DNA of 45,622 nt from DRQF01 sp964559135 (GCA_964559135.1 CAZLGG010000023.1:1-45622); one strand, 5' to 3'. Positions 7,872 through 16,697 are shown, numbered from the stretch's first letter. The notes: generated by a model from the letters alone, not told the origin. Made by a program: numbers and translations.

Positions 7872-8833
7872 GGAGAAAGGGGACGGTCCTCGCGGTCATC
7901 CTGGTCGTGGTTTCGCCTTTGACCGCCCAGCTCGTTTGCAAAAGACCGGTCGTGGACCTCGGTCGCGTGGAACAGGCACGTCGGATCGAGGTGACGTTCC
8001 CGCTCGAGAACACGGGGACCTCCCCGGTTCGGTTGCGGGACGTGAGGGTCTCCTGTTTCTGCGCCAAGGTGAAAAAGCGCCCGGTCTCCATCGCGGCCGG
8101 CGGCAGGGGTGAACTCGTCGTCGCCATCGACACCGGGGCTTTCGAGGGCCCCGTCTCGAAGTCGATTCTCGTCATCTGGGACGGCCCCCGGCAGGGCGTC
8201 CTCGAGCTGGCTTTTCGTCTAGACGTCCATCCCTCGTGGGCTCTCGATGAGCCCATCCTTCATCTCGGCGGCGGCCGTCCGGGTGAAGTCTTGCGTGGAG
8301 ACGTCCAGGTGTCCGCCGACGCGGGCGTTCACCTCACCCTGGGTTCGGTGCAAGCCCCGTTTCGATCCCGCCTGGTCCTGGAAAAGGGCGGCCGTCGGGG
8401 TGTTCTGAAGGTCGAGTGGGCGATTCCCGCCAAGGCCAAGCTTGGGCGGCGGGAGGCGCTGGTGGAGGTGAAGTCCGACGATCCGCGGAAACCCAACCAG
8501 TTCGCGAGAATCATCGCCGTGGTCGAGGGCGATTTGCGGATCAGGCCCCGGAGGCTCGATCTGGGCCTTCGGAAGTCGAATGCGGGTCTCACCCGCACGG
8601 TCATCCTCTCCAGCCGCGCCCAGCGTCCCTTCAGAATCCGGCGCATTCTCGAGAATGCGTTCCTCGTCGTGGAAGGGGACGGAGAGCAAGCCGGTGTGGT
8701 GCACCGGCTGCGGGTGACCCTCCCGCCGGGGCTCCCCGAAGGTCACAAAAGAGGAGATCTCTGGGTGGAGACGGACCACCCCGAAGGTGCCAGAATCCGG
8801 ATTCCTTACTCCTTCAGGATCGTGAAGCCATGA
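7868..8833 (+). CDS. DUF1573-domain exported protein
   Basis: A 321-residue protein from a GTG overlapping the previous stop. The signal peptide is about residues 1-19 (GTVLAVILVVVSPLTAQ). The next about 100 residues match DUF1573: PVVDLGRVEQ, then FPLENTGTSPVRLRDVRVSCFCA, the usual pattern in which a beta-sandwich repeat (ASH/MSP-like) carries a cysteine pair, here C-F-C. A second similar beta-sandwich appears at about residues 215-320 (RPRRLDLGLRKSNAGLTRTVIL). The reading frame is open far upstream, but only from residue 1 here does the sequence look like protein. These proteins are common in Planctomycetota and Bacteroidota and have no assigned biochemistry. It overlaps the cytochrome start by ATGA. 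Confidence 0.85.
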   Translation: MRRKGTVLAVILVVVSPLTAQLVCKRPVVDLGRVEQARRIEVTFPLENTGTSPVRLRDVRVSCFCAKVKKRPVSIAAGGRGELVVAIDTGAFEGPVSKSILVIWDGPRQGVLELAFRLDVHPSWALDEPILHLGGGRPGEVLRGDVQVSADAGVHLTLGSVQAPFRSRLVLEKGGRRGVLKVEWAIPAKAKLGRREALVEVKSDDPRKPNQFARIIAVVEGDLRIRPRRLDLGLRKSNAGLTRTVILSSRAQRPFRIRRILENAFLVVEGDGEQAGVVHRLRVTLPPGLPEGHKRGDLWVETDHPEGARIRIPYSFRIVKP

Positions 8834-10197
8834 GATGCCGCCTCGTTCTTCTTGTTCTCGCTGCCGGAGCCCTGATGGTGACATGCGGGCCTTCGGCATC
8901 GCGGGATGTGAAGGAAACGGCGTCCGAGGGCGCAGCGAAGGCGGCCGTCGCCGAGCCCCTTCCCGCGGCGCCCGGGTACTTTTTCATCGGAAACGACATG
9001 GGCATGCCGAGGCCCTGCGGTTGCTCCAAGCCGGCCTTGGGAGGGATCGTTCGGAGGATGGGGTTCTTCGAGTCGCTCTCCGAAGGGGTCTTGGGACGCA
9101 GTTTGCTCGTCTCTGGAGGCGATCTCGTCCACGAAGGGGGGCGTCAGCAGGAATTGAAGTTGGAGACTTTCCTCCAGGAACTGGATGCCCTCGGGGCGGC
9201 GGCGCACTGTCTGGGGGCCGGCGACCTGCAGGTCGGGAGTTTTTTCTGGGAGGACATCCTGGCGGCCCGCGGCGAGGATGGCACCCCTCTTGTCAGCGTG
9301 AACGTGACCAAGGAGGGTCAGCGCCTTTTTCTCTCGCATGTGGTGGCGAGAGCGCCGGAAGGTGAAGTCGTCGTCACGGGGTGGATCGATCCGACGTCCA
9401 CCGGATGGACGGAGCCCGGACTGGTGGCCGAAGAGTCTCCGGACTTGTCCCAGGTCGTCGCCGCCCTCGGGGACCACCGTCGTGATCTCATCCTTTTCGT
9501 CTGGGGTTCCGCCGAACGGGCGAGAGAGTTCCTCGTCCAAAGCGGTCTCGCCAAGGCGGCTCGTCATGTGCTCCTCGTGGTCCCGGGGATTTCCGACATC
9601 CCCTGGCTCCACTCCGCTCCGCGGCCACCGCTTCTCGAGCTGGGGCTCAAGGGGCAGCGCGTGGCCTACCTTTCCTCTTTGAAGGCGCCCATGCTCGAAA
9701 GGTTCATTCTCCTCGACGCCGAGAAGGGGAGTGAAACGGGACGGAGCCTCCTCGAGTTCTACCGGGAGAATCTGGCGGCGGAGGATCTCCTAGCCCAAGT
9801 CCCTCGTTTCGAAAGCGCGTCGGCGGCCTACATCGGCTCCAAGGCCTGCGGGGCATGCCATGCCACGGCCCTGAAGGTTTGGGAGAGGAGCGGACACGCT
9901 CACGCCTGGGAGGCTTTGGAGGCGAAGGGAGACGAAGTCGATCCCGAATGCGTTCGGTGTCACGTGACGGGATTCGGACTCATGGGCGGGTTCGACCCCG
10001 CCGCGTCCGCGCCGGTCAACGTCCAGTGCGAGGCCTGTCACGGCCCGGGCGAGCGGCACGCCGCCGCGAAGGCTCCGACGCCGGGTGGAAAGTTGGGGGC
10101 GGAATTCTGCCTGCGGTGTCACGACGTGGCCAACAGCCCCCACTTCAAGTTCGAGGAATACTGGCCTCGCATCACCCATGGATTGGACGACAAATGA
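8830..10197 (+). CDS. Tetraheme c554-type lipoprotein with UshA-like N-terminal domain
   Basis: A 455-residue protein from the ATG overlapping the DUF1573 stop. The lipobox ends MVTC (C19). Residues 50-310 resemble UshA/5'-nucleotidase metallophosphatases (FFIGND, GGIVRRMGFFESL, LLVSGGDLVHEG), but the D-x-H and GNHE metal ligands are replaced by a PCGCS motif and GAGD, so metallophosphatase chemistry is doubtful. The C-terminal 120 residues carry four CXXCH heme sites at C340, C374, C400 and C427 (CGACH, CVRCH, CEACH, CLRCH), like cytochrome c554. The expected place is the periplasmic face of a membrane, moving electrons. It is the last gene before a perfect hairpin. Confidence 0.88.
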   Translation: MRCRLVLLVLAAGALMVTCGPSASRDVKETASEGAAKAAVAEPLPAAPGYFFIGNDMGMPRPCGCSKPALGGIVRRMGFFESLSEGVLGRSLLVSGGDLVHEGGRQQELKLETFLQELDALGAAAHCLGAGDLQVGSFFWEDILAARGEDGTPLVSVNVTKEGQRLFLSHVVARAPEGEVVVTGWIDPTSTGWTEPGLVAEESPDLSQVVAALGDHRRDLILFVWGSAERAREFLVQSGLAKAARHVLLVVPGISDIPWLHSAPRPPLLELGLKGQRVAYLSSLKAPMLERFILLDAEKGSETGRSLLEFYRENLAAEDLLAQVPRFESASAAYIGSKACGACHATALKVWERSGHAHAWEALEAKGDEVDPECVRCHVTGFGLMGGFDPAASAPVNVQCEACHGPGERHAAAKAPTPGGKLGAEFCLRCHDVANSPHFKFEEYWPRITHGLDDK

Positions 10198-10200
10198 CCG

Positions 10201-10219
10201 CCCCATCGTTACGATGGGG
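10201..10219 (+). terminator. Perfect hairpin after the tetraheme gene
   Basis: CCCCATCG (10201-10208) and CGATGGGG (10212-10219) form an 8-bp perfect stem with a TTA loop, starting 3 bases after the stop codon. No T-run follows, so it may be a factor-assisted terminator or an RNA 3'-end stabiliser. It separates two transcription units pointing the same way. Confidence 0.55.
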
Positions 10220-10340
10220 TAGCAGGACGGGGTGAGGCTGCGGACGGGTGTTGCTGTATCCCTCCATGTCCTAAGCTCTTGGAGAACAAGCGAGTTCGGC
10301 TTCCCGCTTGCGAGTCGATTTCCGAATCCGGTGCCTCGAG

Positions 10341-10346
10341 GACAAT
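10341..10346 (+). promoter_or_regulatory. -10-like hexamer 6 bases before ATG (possible leaderless start)
   Basis: GACAAT matches TATAAT at 4 of 6 positions and lies exactly 6 bases before the ATG at 10353, so transcription would begin at or next to the start codon. A GAGG at 10338-10341 is 11 bases from the ATG, rather far for a ribosome-binding site. No good -35 is visible. Confidence 0.35.
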
Positions 10347-10352
10347 GATCTC

Positions 10353-11456
10353 ATGAGAAATCTCTCCGTCCGCGCGCTTGTCGTCGGCCTGATGCTCCAC
10401 ACCGTCGGTCCCGCGCAGGTCTCGGTTTACGTCAGCCTCGACGAACCCATCTCCAAAGGGATCCTGGAAGACTTCGAGGCGCAGACCGGCATCCAGGTCC
10501 TCGGACAGTGGGATGTGGAGGCGAACAAGACCATCGGGATGGTCAACCGGATCATCGCCGAGAAGGATCGTCCGCGCTGCGATGTCTATTGGAACAACGA
10601 AGTCGCCCAGACGATTCGTCTCAAGAATCTAGGGCTCCTCGAGGCCTACCGATCCCCCTCGGCGGCGGGTATTCCGGAGGGCTTCAAGGACGCTGACGGG
10701 TTCTGGACCGGCTTTGCCGCGAGGGCCCGCGTGATCATCTACAACAAGGAGTTGATCGGTGACGAGGCGCCTCCCAGGGGAGTCATGGATCTGGTGGACC
10801 CGCGATGGAAGGGTCGGATCGCCATGGCGAAACCCCTCACGGGCACGACGCTGACTCACTTCGCGGCCCTGTTCTCCGTTTGGGGAGAGACCCGAACTCA
10901 GGCGTTTGTGGAGAGGCTGCTTGCCGCAGGAATTCAGTGGCAAGCCGGCAATGCGATGGTGATGCGCGAAGTGGGGCGAGGTGCGTTCGTCTGGGGATAT
11001 ACGGACACCGACGACGCAAACGTTTCGCGGCTGAAGGGGCATCCCACGGACATCATCCTTCCGGACCAAGAAGAGGGGGGGATGGGGACGCTCGTGATTC
11101 CCAACTCGGTGGCTCTCATCAAGGGTGCGCCGCACCCCGAGGCCGCACGCAAGCTCATCGATTTTCTCCTGTCGCCACAGGTGGAGGAACGACTGGCGCG
11201 CGGTCGCAGCGCCCAGCTTCCACTCCGACCGGGCCTCGAACCCCCGGCGCACTTGAAGGGTATCCGACCGATGGCGGTGGACTGGGAGGATGTGGGACGA
11301 CAGCTGGAGACCTATGCGCCCTGGTTGAAACAGAGATTCGATCGGGCACGTGGCGGAACCGTTGGGGAAAAGAGCCGTTGGGCGATCTGGATCGGCTTGA
11401 TCGCGGTCGCGGCCTTGGCTGTGGTCGGCTTCGCTCGTCGTAGGACGTCGGAGTGA
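10353..11456 (+). CDS. ABC importer substrate-binding protein (ferric-iron type) with C-terminal membrane anchor
   Basis: A 367-residue protein. The signal peptide is residues 1-21 (RALVVGLMLHTVGPAQ). The fold pattern is that of FbpA/class-II binding proteins: VYVSLDEPISKGILEDFE, CDVYWNNEV, RARVIIYNKEL, KGRIAMAKPLTGTT, GYTDTDDAN and HPEAARKLIDFLLSP. The adjacent tyrosines that bind Fe3+ in FbpA are not evident; the region has a single Y in GYTDTDDAN, so the substrate may not be iron. Unusually, residues about 342-361 form a hydrophobic helix (WAIWIGLIAVAALAVVGFA) followed by RRRTSE, suggesting tethering to the inner membrane. The in-frame ATG 45 bases upstream lacks a signal-peptide context. 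Confidence 0.85.
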   Translation: MRNLSVRALVVGLMLHTVGPAQVSVYVSLDEPISKGILEDFEAQTGIQVLGQWDVEANKTIGMVNRIIAEKDRPRCDVYWNNEVAQTIRLKNLGLLEAYRSPSAAGIPEGFKDADGFWTGFAARARVIIYNKELIGDEAPPRGVMDLVDPRWKGRIAMAKPLTGTTLTHFAALFSVWGETRTQAFVERLLAAGIQWQAGNAMVMREVGRGAFVWGYTDTDDANVSRLKGHPTDIILPDQEEGGMGTLVIPNSVALIKGAPHPEAARKLIDFLLSPQVEERLARGRSAQLPLRPGLEPPAHLKGIRPMAVDWEDVGRQLETYAPWLKQRFDRARGGTVGEKSRWAIWIGLIAVAALAVVGFARRRTSE

Positions 11457-11469
11457 GGGAGTGGGATCG

Positions 11470-13092
11470 ATGAAGGGAGGGGCTCCGCGAGTTTTCCCGC
11501 GCTCCGCAGTCTGCTGGGGGAGTGTCCTCATAGGCGTCGCGGTCATTCTTCCCCTGGTCACCGCGTTCGGGGAGACGTTGACGGGCGATGTGGCGGGGCG
11601 ATGGGCCGCACTGAGCACGGTCGTTCTGGATCGGATGGTCGACACCGCCGTTCTGGCGGCGGGGACGACTCTGATTGCGCTGATCTTCGCACTCCCGACG
11701 GCGCTCTGTTTGCACCGTGCGGACTTTCCGGGCCGGAAACTCCTCGGAGTTCTCTACGTGGCGCCCCTTTTGATTCCACCCCACATCCACGCCATTTCCT
11801 GGCTGCGAATTCTGGGGAAGACCGGCTACGTTGCTCAGCCGCTCCGGGACATGGGAATACCCTTTGACGTTCGCGCAGGCGTCTTTGACGTCGGGGGAGC
11901 CCCGCTGGTGTTCCCCGGTGCAATGTGGATGATGGCCGCGGCGTTCTGGCCGCTGGCCGCGCTCGTGATCTCCGCCGGATTGAAGCGTCTCGATCCCGGT
12001 CTCGAAGAGGCCGCCCTGGCGACCGCAGGGCGGCGAAGGACGCTTCTTCGGGTGACTCTTCCGCTTCTCAAGGATCATATCCTGGCCGGCGCTTTCTTCG
12101 TCTTCCTCTTCGCCGCGGCCTGTCACGGCATCCCTGCTCTGCTCGACACGCCCACCATCATGCTCGAGGTTTTCTTCACGGCGAGCAACGTCGATCCGTC
12201 GACGGCGCTCGTCGTGGCGACTCCTCTCGTCGTCGTCGCTCTCTCCGCCTTTCTCCTCGTGGCCCTCGGCACGGGTCGGCGCGTGTGGGGCGGCACGGTC
12301 AGCTTCCAGAGGACGCCCGATGTGCTTCGCCCCCGCTCGAATGCGGCCTTCCTCATCGCGTTCGGTACGTTGGCTTTGACGGCCGGATGGCCCCTCGCCT
12401 CGTTGATCGCGAAGGCGGGTCCGTTCTCGACCTACCAGGCTGTCTTCAAGCAGCTGCTTCCCGAACTCACGAACTCGTTCCAGTTGGCGGTCGTCGGCGG
12501 GCTCCTGGTGATGTTTGCCGGGTTCGTCGTGGCGCTGTGTCTGTTGAAGTGGCCGCGTCGAAGGGCCTTCACGCTGGAGGCCATCTATCTGCTGCCTCTC
12601 GCGTTCCCAGCCGTCGTCGTCGGAGTCGCTTCCACGCGATTCTGGGGTCGCCTTTCGGGTTTTTGGTGGGTGGACGAATACATCTACCAGGGAATGGGCA
12701 TCTCTCTTTTCACCTACCTGATGATGTTCCTGCCGTTCTCGCTGCGATGTCTCCGCGCCACCATGAATCGCATGGGTGATGGGGTTTTGGAGGCGGCGGA
12801 ATTGACCGGTCGCGGCGGCGGCGCGATCTGTTCTCGGATCATTCTGCCCTTGGTGTGGCCGGGCGTCATGGCCTCGTTCCTGATCTCATACGTACTCATT
12901 CTCGGCGAATTGTCCGCGTCCTTGGTGGTCAATTCGGCACGCTGGCAGACGGCCGAGGTGCGCATTTTCAACATGATTCATTTCGCGCGAGACGAGGAGG
13001 TCGCCGCGCTTTGCATCATGATGGCGGGTTTGGCTCTGCTGCCATTCGCCTTCTACCTGCTGGTCTTCAACAAAAAGGTGCAGATTCTGTGA
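11470..13092 (+). CDS. Fused two-domain ABC importer permease (FbpB-like)
   Basis: A 540-residue inner-membrane protein with about twelve hydrophobic helices, made of two BPD-type permease halves in one chain as in FbpB/SfuB. Each half has an EAA loop that docks the ATPase: EEAALATAGRRRTLLRVTLPLL and EAAELTGRGGGAICSRIILPL. The ATG at 11470 is preceded at a 9-base spacing by GAGGGAG, which is better than the in-frame GTG at 11461 that would abut it. The gene lies 13 bases after the binding-protein stop and overlaps the ATPase start by GTGA. Confidence 0.92.
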   Translation: MKGGAPRVFPRSAVCWGSVLIGVAVILPLVTAFGETLTGDVAGRWAALSTVVLDRMVDTAVLAAGTTLIALIFALPTALCLHRADFPGRKLLGVLYVAPLLIPPHIHAISWLRILGKTGYVAQPLRDMGIPFDVRAGVFDVGGAPLVFPGAMWMMAAAFWPLAALVISAGLKRLDPGLEEAALATAGRRRTLLRVTLPLLKDHILAGAFFVFLFAAACHGIPALLDTPTIMLEVFFTASNVDPSTALVVATPLVVVALSAFLLVALGTGRRVWGGTVSFQRTPDVLRPRSNAAFLIAFGTLALTAGWPLASLIAKAGPFSTYQAVFKQLLPELTNSFQLAVVGGLLVMFAGFVVALCLLKWPRRRAFTLEAIYLLPLAFPAVVVGVASTRFWGRLSGFWWVDEYIYQGMGISLFTYLMMFLPFSLRCLRATMNRMGDGVLEAAELTGRGGGAICSRIILPLVWPGVMASFLISYVLILGELSASLVVNSARWQTAEVRIFNMIHFARDEEVAALCIMMAGLALLPFAFYLLVFNKKVQIL

Positions 13093-14117
13093 GCGACCTT
13101 GCACTGTCCACCCGGGGGGTCGCCTTCGGTTACGGGGCGACGCGCGTCCTCGACGGCGTCGACCTCGACGTCCGAAAGGGCGAGATCCTCGCTCTGCTCG
13201 GCCCCTCGGGTTGCGGGAAGACGACGCTTTTGCGTTGTCTCGCCGGATTCGAGACCATCGAGGAGGGCGTCATTCGTTACGGGGACGAAGTGGCTGCGGA
13301 TCCGACGATCCATCGGTCGCCGGGAGAACGTCCCGTGGGGATGGTCTTCCAGAACCTGGCGCTCTGGCCCCATATGACGGCCCTGCAGCAGCTGCTCTTT
13401 GCGGGGAAAGGGGCCCGCCAGCGGCGCCAAGCGCAGGCGCGCGAACTTTTGGCAGCCCTCGGCCTGGAGGGGATGGAGCGTCGCAAGCCCCACCAGTTGT
13501 CGGGCGGCCAATCTCAGCGCTTGGCGCTCGGGCGGGCGTTGATGGGCGATCCCGAGGTCCTCATTCTGGACGAGCCGCTCTCCTCGGTGGATCCTGTCTT
13601 GGCTCTCGAAGTCGGGGAGCTGCTGAAGAGACTCAATCGCGAGATGGGCGTGACGCTGATCTACGTGACCCATCGTCGCGAGGAGGCGTTCCACGTGGGC
13701 GATCGCGTCGCCGTGATGCAGGGAGGACGGATCGTTCAGGTGGGTGCCCCGAGGGAGATCGATCGTCAACCCAAGAACGAATTCGTGGCCAGGTTTCTCG
13801 GACCTTGCAATATCTTGGACGGCGAGGTGCACGATGGACGGTTGGTCTGTGCCTTCGGCGAGTTTCCCATCGCGTCGGAACCGGGGCCCGTCCGGTTCGT
13901 GCTGAGGGACCACGGCGTGCGCTGTTTGCCGCCGCGAGACGGCCTCCCGTGCGGCCGGGTCGTCTCGACGAGCTATGGGGGGAGAGATTGGCAGGTGGCG
14001 TCGACGATGGGTGATCTCACCGTGGTGGCGAGATCGGATCGCCCCTGGGCCGTTGGAGAGTCCTGTTCGCTCGAGGCGGTGGAGACTCCCTGGATCCTGA
14101 AGGAGGACGTTCGATGA
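13089..14117 (+). CDS. ABC importer ATP-binding protein (FbpC/PotA-like)
   Basis: A 342-residue ATPase from a GTG that overlaps the permease stop. Walker A is GPSGCGKTT, followed by Q-loop FQNLALWPHM, signature LSGGQSQRLALGRAL, Walker B VLILDEPLSSVD and H-loop VTHRREEA. After about residue 235 comes an OB-fold-like regulatory domain (ARFLGPCNILDGEV, then FVLRDHGVRCLPP) typical of the iron and polyamine importers. It energises the adjacent fused permease. Its stop overlaps the pentaheme cytochrome ATG by ATGA (14114-14117), so the transporter and the cytochrome are translated as one coupled unit. Confidence 0.93.
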   Translation: MSDLALSTRGVAFGYGATRVLDGVDLDVRKGEILALLGPSGCGKTTLLRCLAGFETIEEGVIRYGDEVAADPTIHRSPGERPVGMVFQNLALWPHMTALQQLLFAGKGARQRRQAQARELLAALGLEGMERRKPHQLSGGQSQRLALGRALMGDPEVLILDEPLSSVDPVLALEVGELLKRLNREMGVTLIYVTHRREEAFHVGDRVAVMQGGRIVQVGAPREIDRQPKNEFVARFLGPCNILDGEVHDGRLVCAFGEFPIASEPGPVRFVLRDHGVRCLPPRDGLPCGRVVSTSYGGRDWQVASTMGDLTVVARSDRPWAVGESCSLEAVETPWILKEDVR

Positions 14118-15388
14118 GTCCACGTCTTCGGACCGTGCTGGGCCTCGTTCTCCTGGCGTCGGTGGTTGCGGTCTGGTTCGGGCTGCGGGCGGGTGACACG
14201 GATGTCGCGAAGATCGGCGATTCGTCCCAACACCCGTCGGTGGACGGCAAGGGCCCCCTGCTCCTGGCGGATTCCAAGGATTGTCGGGAATGTCATGAAC
14301 TCGTGTATGACGAGTGGAAGGGTTCCCACCACGAGTTCGCGTGGCGGAATCCGGAGCCCCGCCGGAAGGATCTCTCCGATAATTTCAAGAACAAGGATTG
14401 CATCCCCTGTCATGCGCCGCGTCCCCTCATCGAGGTGGGTTGGGGCGCCCGGGCCCTGGAGCGGCAAACCCGACGCGACGACGGGGTCAACTGTTTCACG
14501 TGCCACCGTTACAAGAACGTCGTAGCGGCTCCCCATGAGTTGACCTCGGCCGCCGCCGATGCTCCTTGTAACCCGGTGACGTGGGCTCCCATCCGCACGA
14601 TGACTCTCTGCGCCCCCTGCCATGACCAACACAAAGTCAACCAGGATTGGCTCCAGACGCGATACGCGGCCGACGGTCCCGACAAGAAGGACTGCAACGA
14701 CTGCCACATGCCCATCACCCCGGGGGCCGGCACGAAGGGCGGGAATCGCTCCGATCATCGCGGACATGGGTTTCCCGGAGGACACGATCCGGATTTCCTG
14801 AAGACCTCGGCGACGCTTCGGGCTCGTTTCGTGCCCCCCGATGAGGACTGGATGGGCGCCGTCACGGATCTGACCGGTCGCAACGATTTGCCTCGATTCG
14901 AACGGGGAAGCTCTCTCCAGGGCAAGCCGCTTCTCCTCATCGAGGTCAAGAATACCGGTGTCGGGCACAATCTTCCCGCGGATGAGCGTCACCGTGCCGT
15001 GGATCTCGAGATCCAATTGGAGGATCGGGGGAGCATCGTCATGCCGGAGCTGCGGCTCGCGCGGTTCAGAAATCCCTACCGAAGCGAATTCGACGCGGTG
15101 AATCCCTTCACCGATCACGCCTTGGAGGTCATTCCTCTGGACGCCAAGAATGAGGACATCACCTTGCTCACCCATCAGGTTCGGGTGCCCCCGGACTTCC
15201 GGCCGGTACGCAAGGTCTACTACCCCAAGTCGACCCAACTCGTGGCCGGAGAATCGCGCCTGGTCTGGATGGCTCTCCCCAGATCCGGCCGGCGGCTGCG
15301 GCTGAGGCTCTATTACAAACTCAATCCCTACCTGGCGAATGACCGGGCCGTGGTGATCAACGAGAGGTGGCTCGATGTTCCGCACTGA
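14114..15388 (+). CDS. Pentaheme c-type cytochrome, membrane-anchored
   Basis: A 424-residue protein. An uncleaved-looking N-terminal anchor spans about residues 7-24 (TVLGLVLLASVVAVWFG). Five CXXCH heme sites occur at C57 (CRECH), C96 (CIPCH), C127 (CFTCH), C166 (CAPCH) and C194 (CNDCH), spaced as in cytochrome c554/NapC-NrfB-type electron carriers, with extra histidines (SHHEFAW, HRGHGFPGGHD) able to serve as distal ligands. Residues about 250-424 are heme-free and beta-rich (LLLIEVKNTGVGHNLPADERHRAVDLEIQ), a C-terminal domain I cannot name. It is coupled to the transporter ATPase upstream and overlaps the HEAT lipoprotein by 14 bases. Confidence 0.88.
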   Translation: MSPRLRTVLGLVLLASVVAVWFGLRAGDTDVAKIGDSSQHPSVDGKGPLLLADSKDCRECHELVYDEWKGSHHEFAWRNPEPRRKDLSDNFKNKDCIPCHAPRPLIEVGWGARALERQTRRDDGVNCFTCHRYKNVVAAPHELTSAAADAPCNPVTWAPIRTMTLCAPCHDQHKVNQDWLQTRYAADGPDKKDCNDCHMPITPGAGTKGGNRSDHRGHGFPGGHDPDFLKTSATLRARFVPPDEDWMGAVTDLTGRNDLPRFERGSSLQGKPLLLIEVKNTGVGHNLPADERHRAVDLEIQLEDRGSIVMPELRLARFRNPYRSEFDAVNPFTDHALEVIPLDAKNEDITLLTHQVRVPPDFRPVRKVYYPKSTQLVAGESRLVWMALPRSGRRLRLRLYYKLNPYLANDRAVVINERWLDVPH

Positions 15389-16697
15389 ATGGTTGCTTGT
15401 CTTGGGCGTCGCGGTGCTGGCGAGTTGCAGCAAAACGCCGCGTCCCGCGGTGGCCACGTCCTCGACGGCGAAACTCATCGCCGACGAGGGGGCTCCCGTG
15501 GAGGAGCGCCTCGATGCCATGGAAGGCCTCAGAGTTCCGGTTCCCCAGGATGTGCTGGAAGCGTTGCTCCGAGTCATGAAGGATCGTTCTCAGCAGGCGT
15601 TCCTCATGGTCCCGGACGATTCCGACCTGGGCTACCACACGGAGGAGAATCCCTTCGATGGGCCGGACACGCGCGCCGAACTCCGCTGGACGGCCATCAT
15701 CGCGCTGGAGCGTGTCGGCGCGGTCGCGGCCCTGCCGGACCTCATCAGCGCGCTCGAGGATCGGCACCCGGTGGTGCGCAATCACGCCGCGCGGGCGCTG
15801 TGGAAGTTCGGATCGGACGAAGGGTTGGCGGTCCTCGTGCAGTCCCTCCGCGAGAATGCCTTCGGCAACGAGACGGCCCATCGGATCTTGAAGGAGATCA
15901 CCGGCCGGGACTTCGGCTTCGATACGGATGCCGGATGGACGTTCAAGTTGCAGGCGATCGCGCGGTGGGAAGAGTTTCTTCGAGATTCGCCACCGAAACC
16001 GCCCAGGCCCCATCCCAGGGCCGGTGAAGACGCCAATCTGGATCGGCGAACCCGCTTCCTGGTGGCGATGATGGGACAGCATCAGGTCCTCTTCATGGAG
16101 CAGGCGCGGCGCAACCTGGCCCGCATGGACGGCCTCGCCGTCGATCATATCGAGGCGGCGTTTCGAGATCCCCGCATGGCCGGGAACCAACAGTTGTGCG
16201 CGTCGGCGGTTTTGGTCTTGGAGAAACTCCGAGATCCGAGGGTGCTCGAACTCTTGCGAGCCCGCCTCGACGACCCCTCTCCCGCCGTCCGAGCCCGGGC
16301 CGCACTGGCTCTCGGGAAAAGGGGAGACCGGACCGCGTCCGAAAAACTCGGCGCTCTTCTCGACGACGACGACGAGGGGGTGGTCGCGGCGGCGGTACGG
16401 GCCTTGGGAGGGGCCGGCGATCCGAAGAAGATTCTGCCTCGACTGGAGGAGCTGGCGGAGAACCCTCGGACGGAGCGGCGACTACGCCGACTCGCCGTGC
16501 TCTCTCGGTTGCGTCTCGGCGACCGGTCCCAGTGGCCCGTCGTGCGCGACATCCTCGCAGGAGACGACGTTGATGCCCGCGTCGATGCCGTGGAGATCTT
16601 ACGAGAGTGGTTGGGCGATCTACCCGGGCTCGACGCGGATGAACCTCTTCGTGATTCCGCTCTGCAGGCCGTGGCCGAGAAGATCATGGGCGGCTGA
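15375..16697 (+). CDS. HEAT-repeat lipoprotein
   Basis: A 440-residue protein with a lipobox VLASC (C18), so likely lipid-anchored outside the cytoplasm. Two blocks of HEAT-like helical repeats are visible: residues about 95-160 (ALPDLISALEDRHPVVRNHAARALWKFG) and about 290-430 (VLELLRARLDDPSPAVRARAALALGKRG; LGALLDDDDEGVVAAAVRALGGAGD). HEAT repeats serve protein-protein contacts. It starts inside the pentaheme gene (14-base overlap), which implies shared expression and perhaps a scaffold role for the cytochrome. A specific partner cannot be told from sequence. Confidence 0.85.
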   Translation: MFRTEWLLVLGVAVLASCSKTPRPAVATSSTAKLIADEGAPVEERLDAMEGLRVPVPQDVLEALLRVMKDRSQQAFLMVPDDSDLGYHTEENPFDGPDTRAELRWTAIIALERVGAVAALPDLISALEDRHPVVRNHAARALWKFGSDEGLAVLVQSLRENAFGNETAHRILKEITGRDFGFDTDAGWTFKLQAIARWEEFLRDSPPKPPRPHPRAGEDANLDRRTRFLVAMMGQHQVLFMEQARRNLARMDGLAVDHIEAAFRDPRMAGNQQLCASAVLVLEKLRDPRVLELLRARLDDPSPAVRARAALALGKRGDRTASEKLGALLDDDDEGVVAAAVRALGGAGDPKKILPRLEELAENPRTERRLRRLAVLSRLRLGDRSQWPVVRDILAGDDVDARVDAVEILREWLGDLPGLDADEPLRDSALQAVAEKIMGG

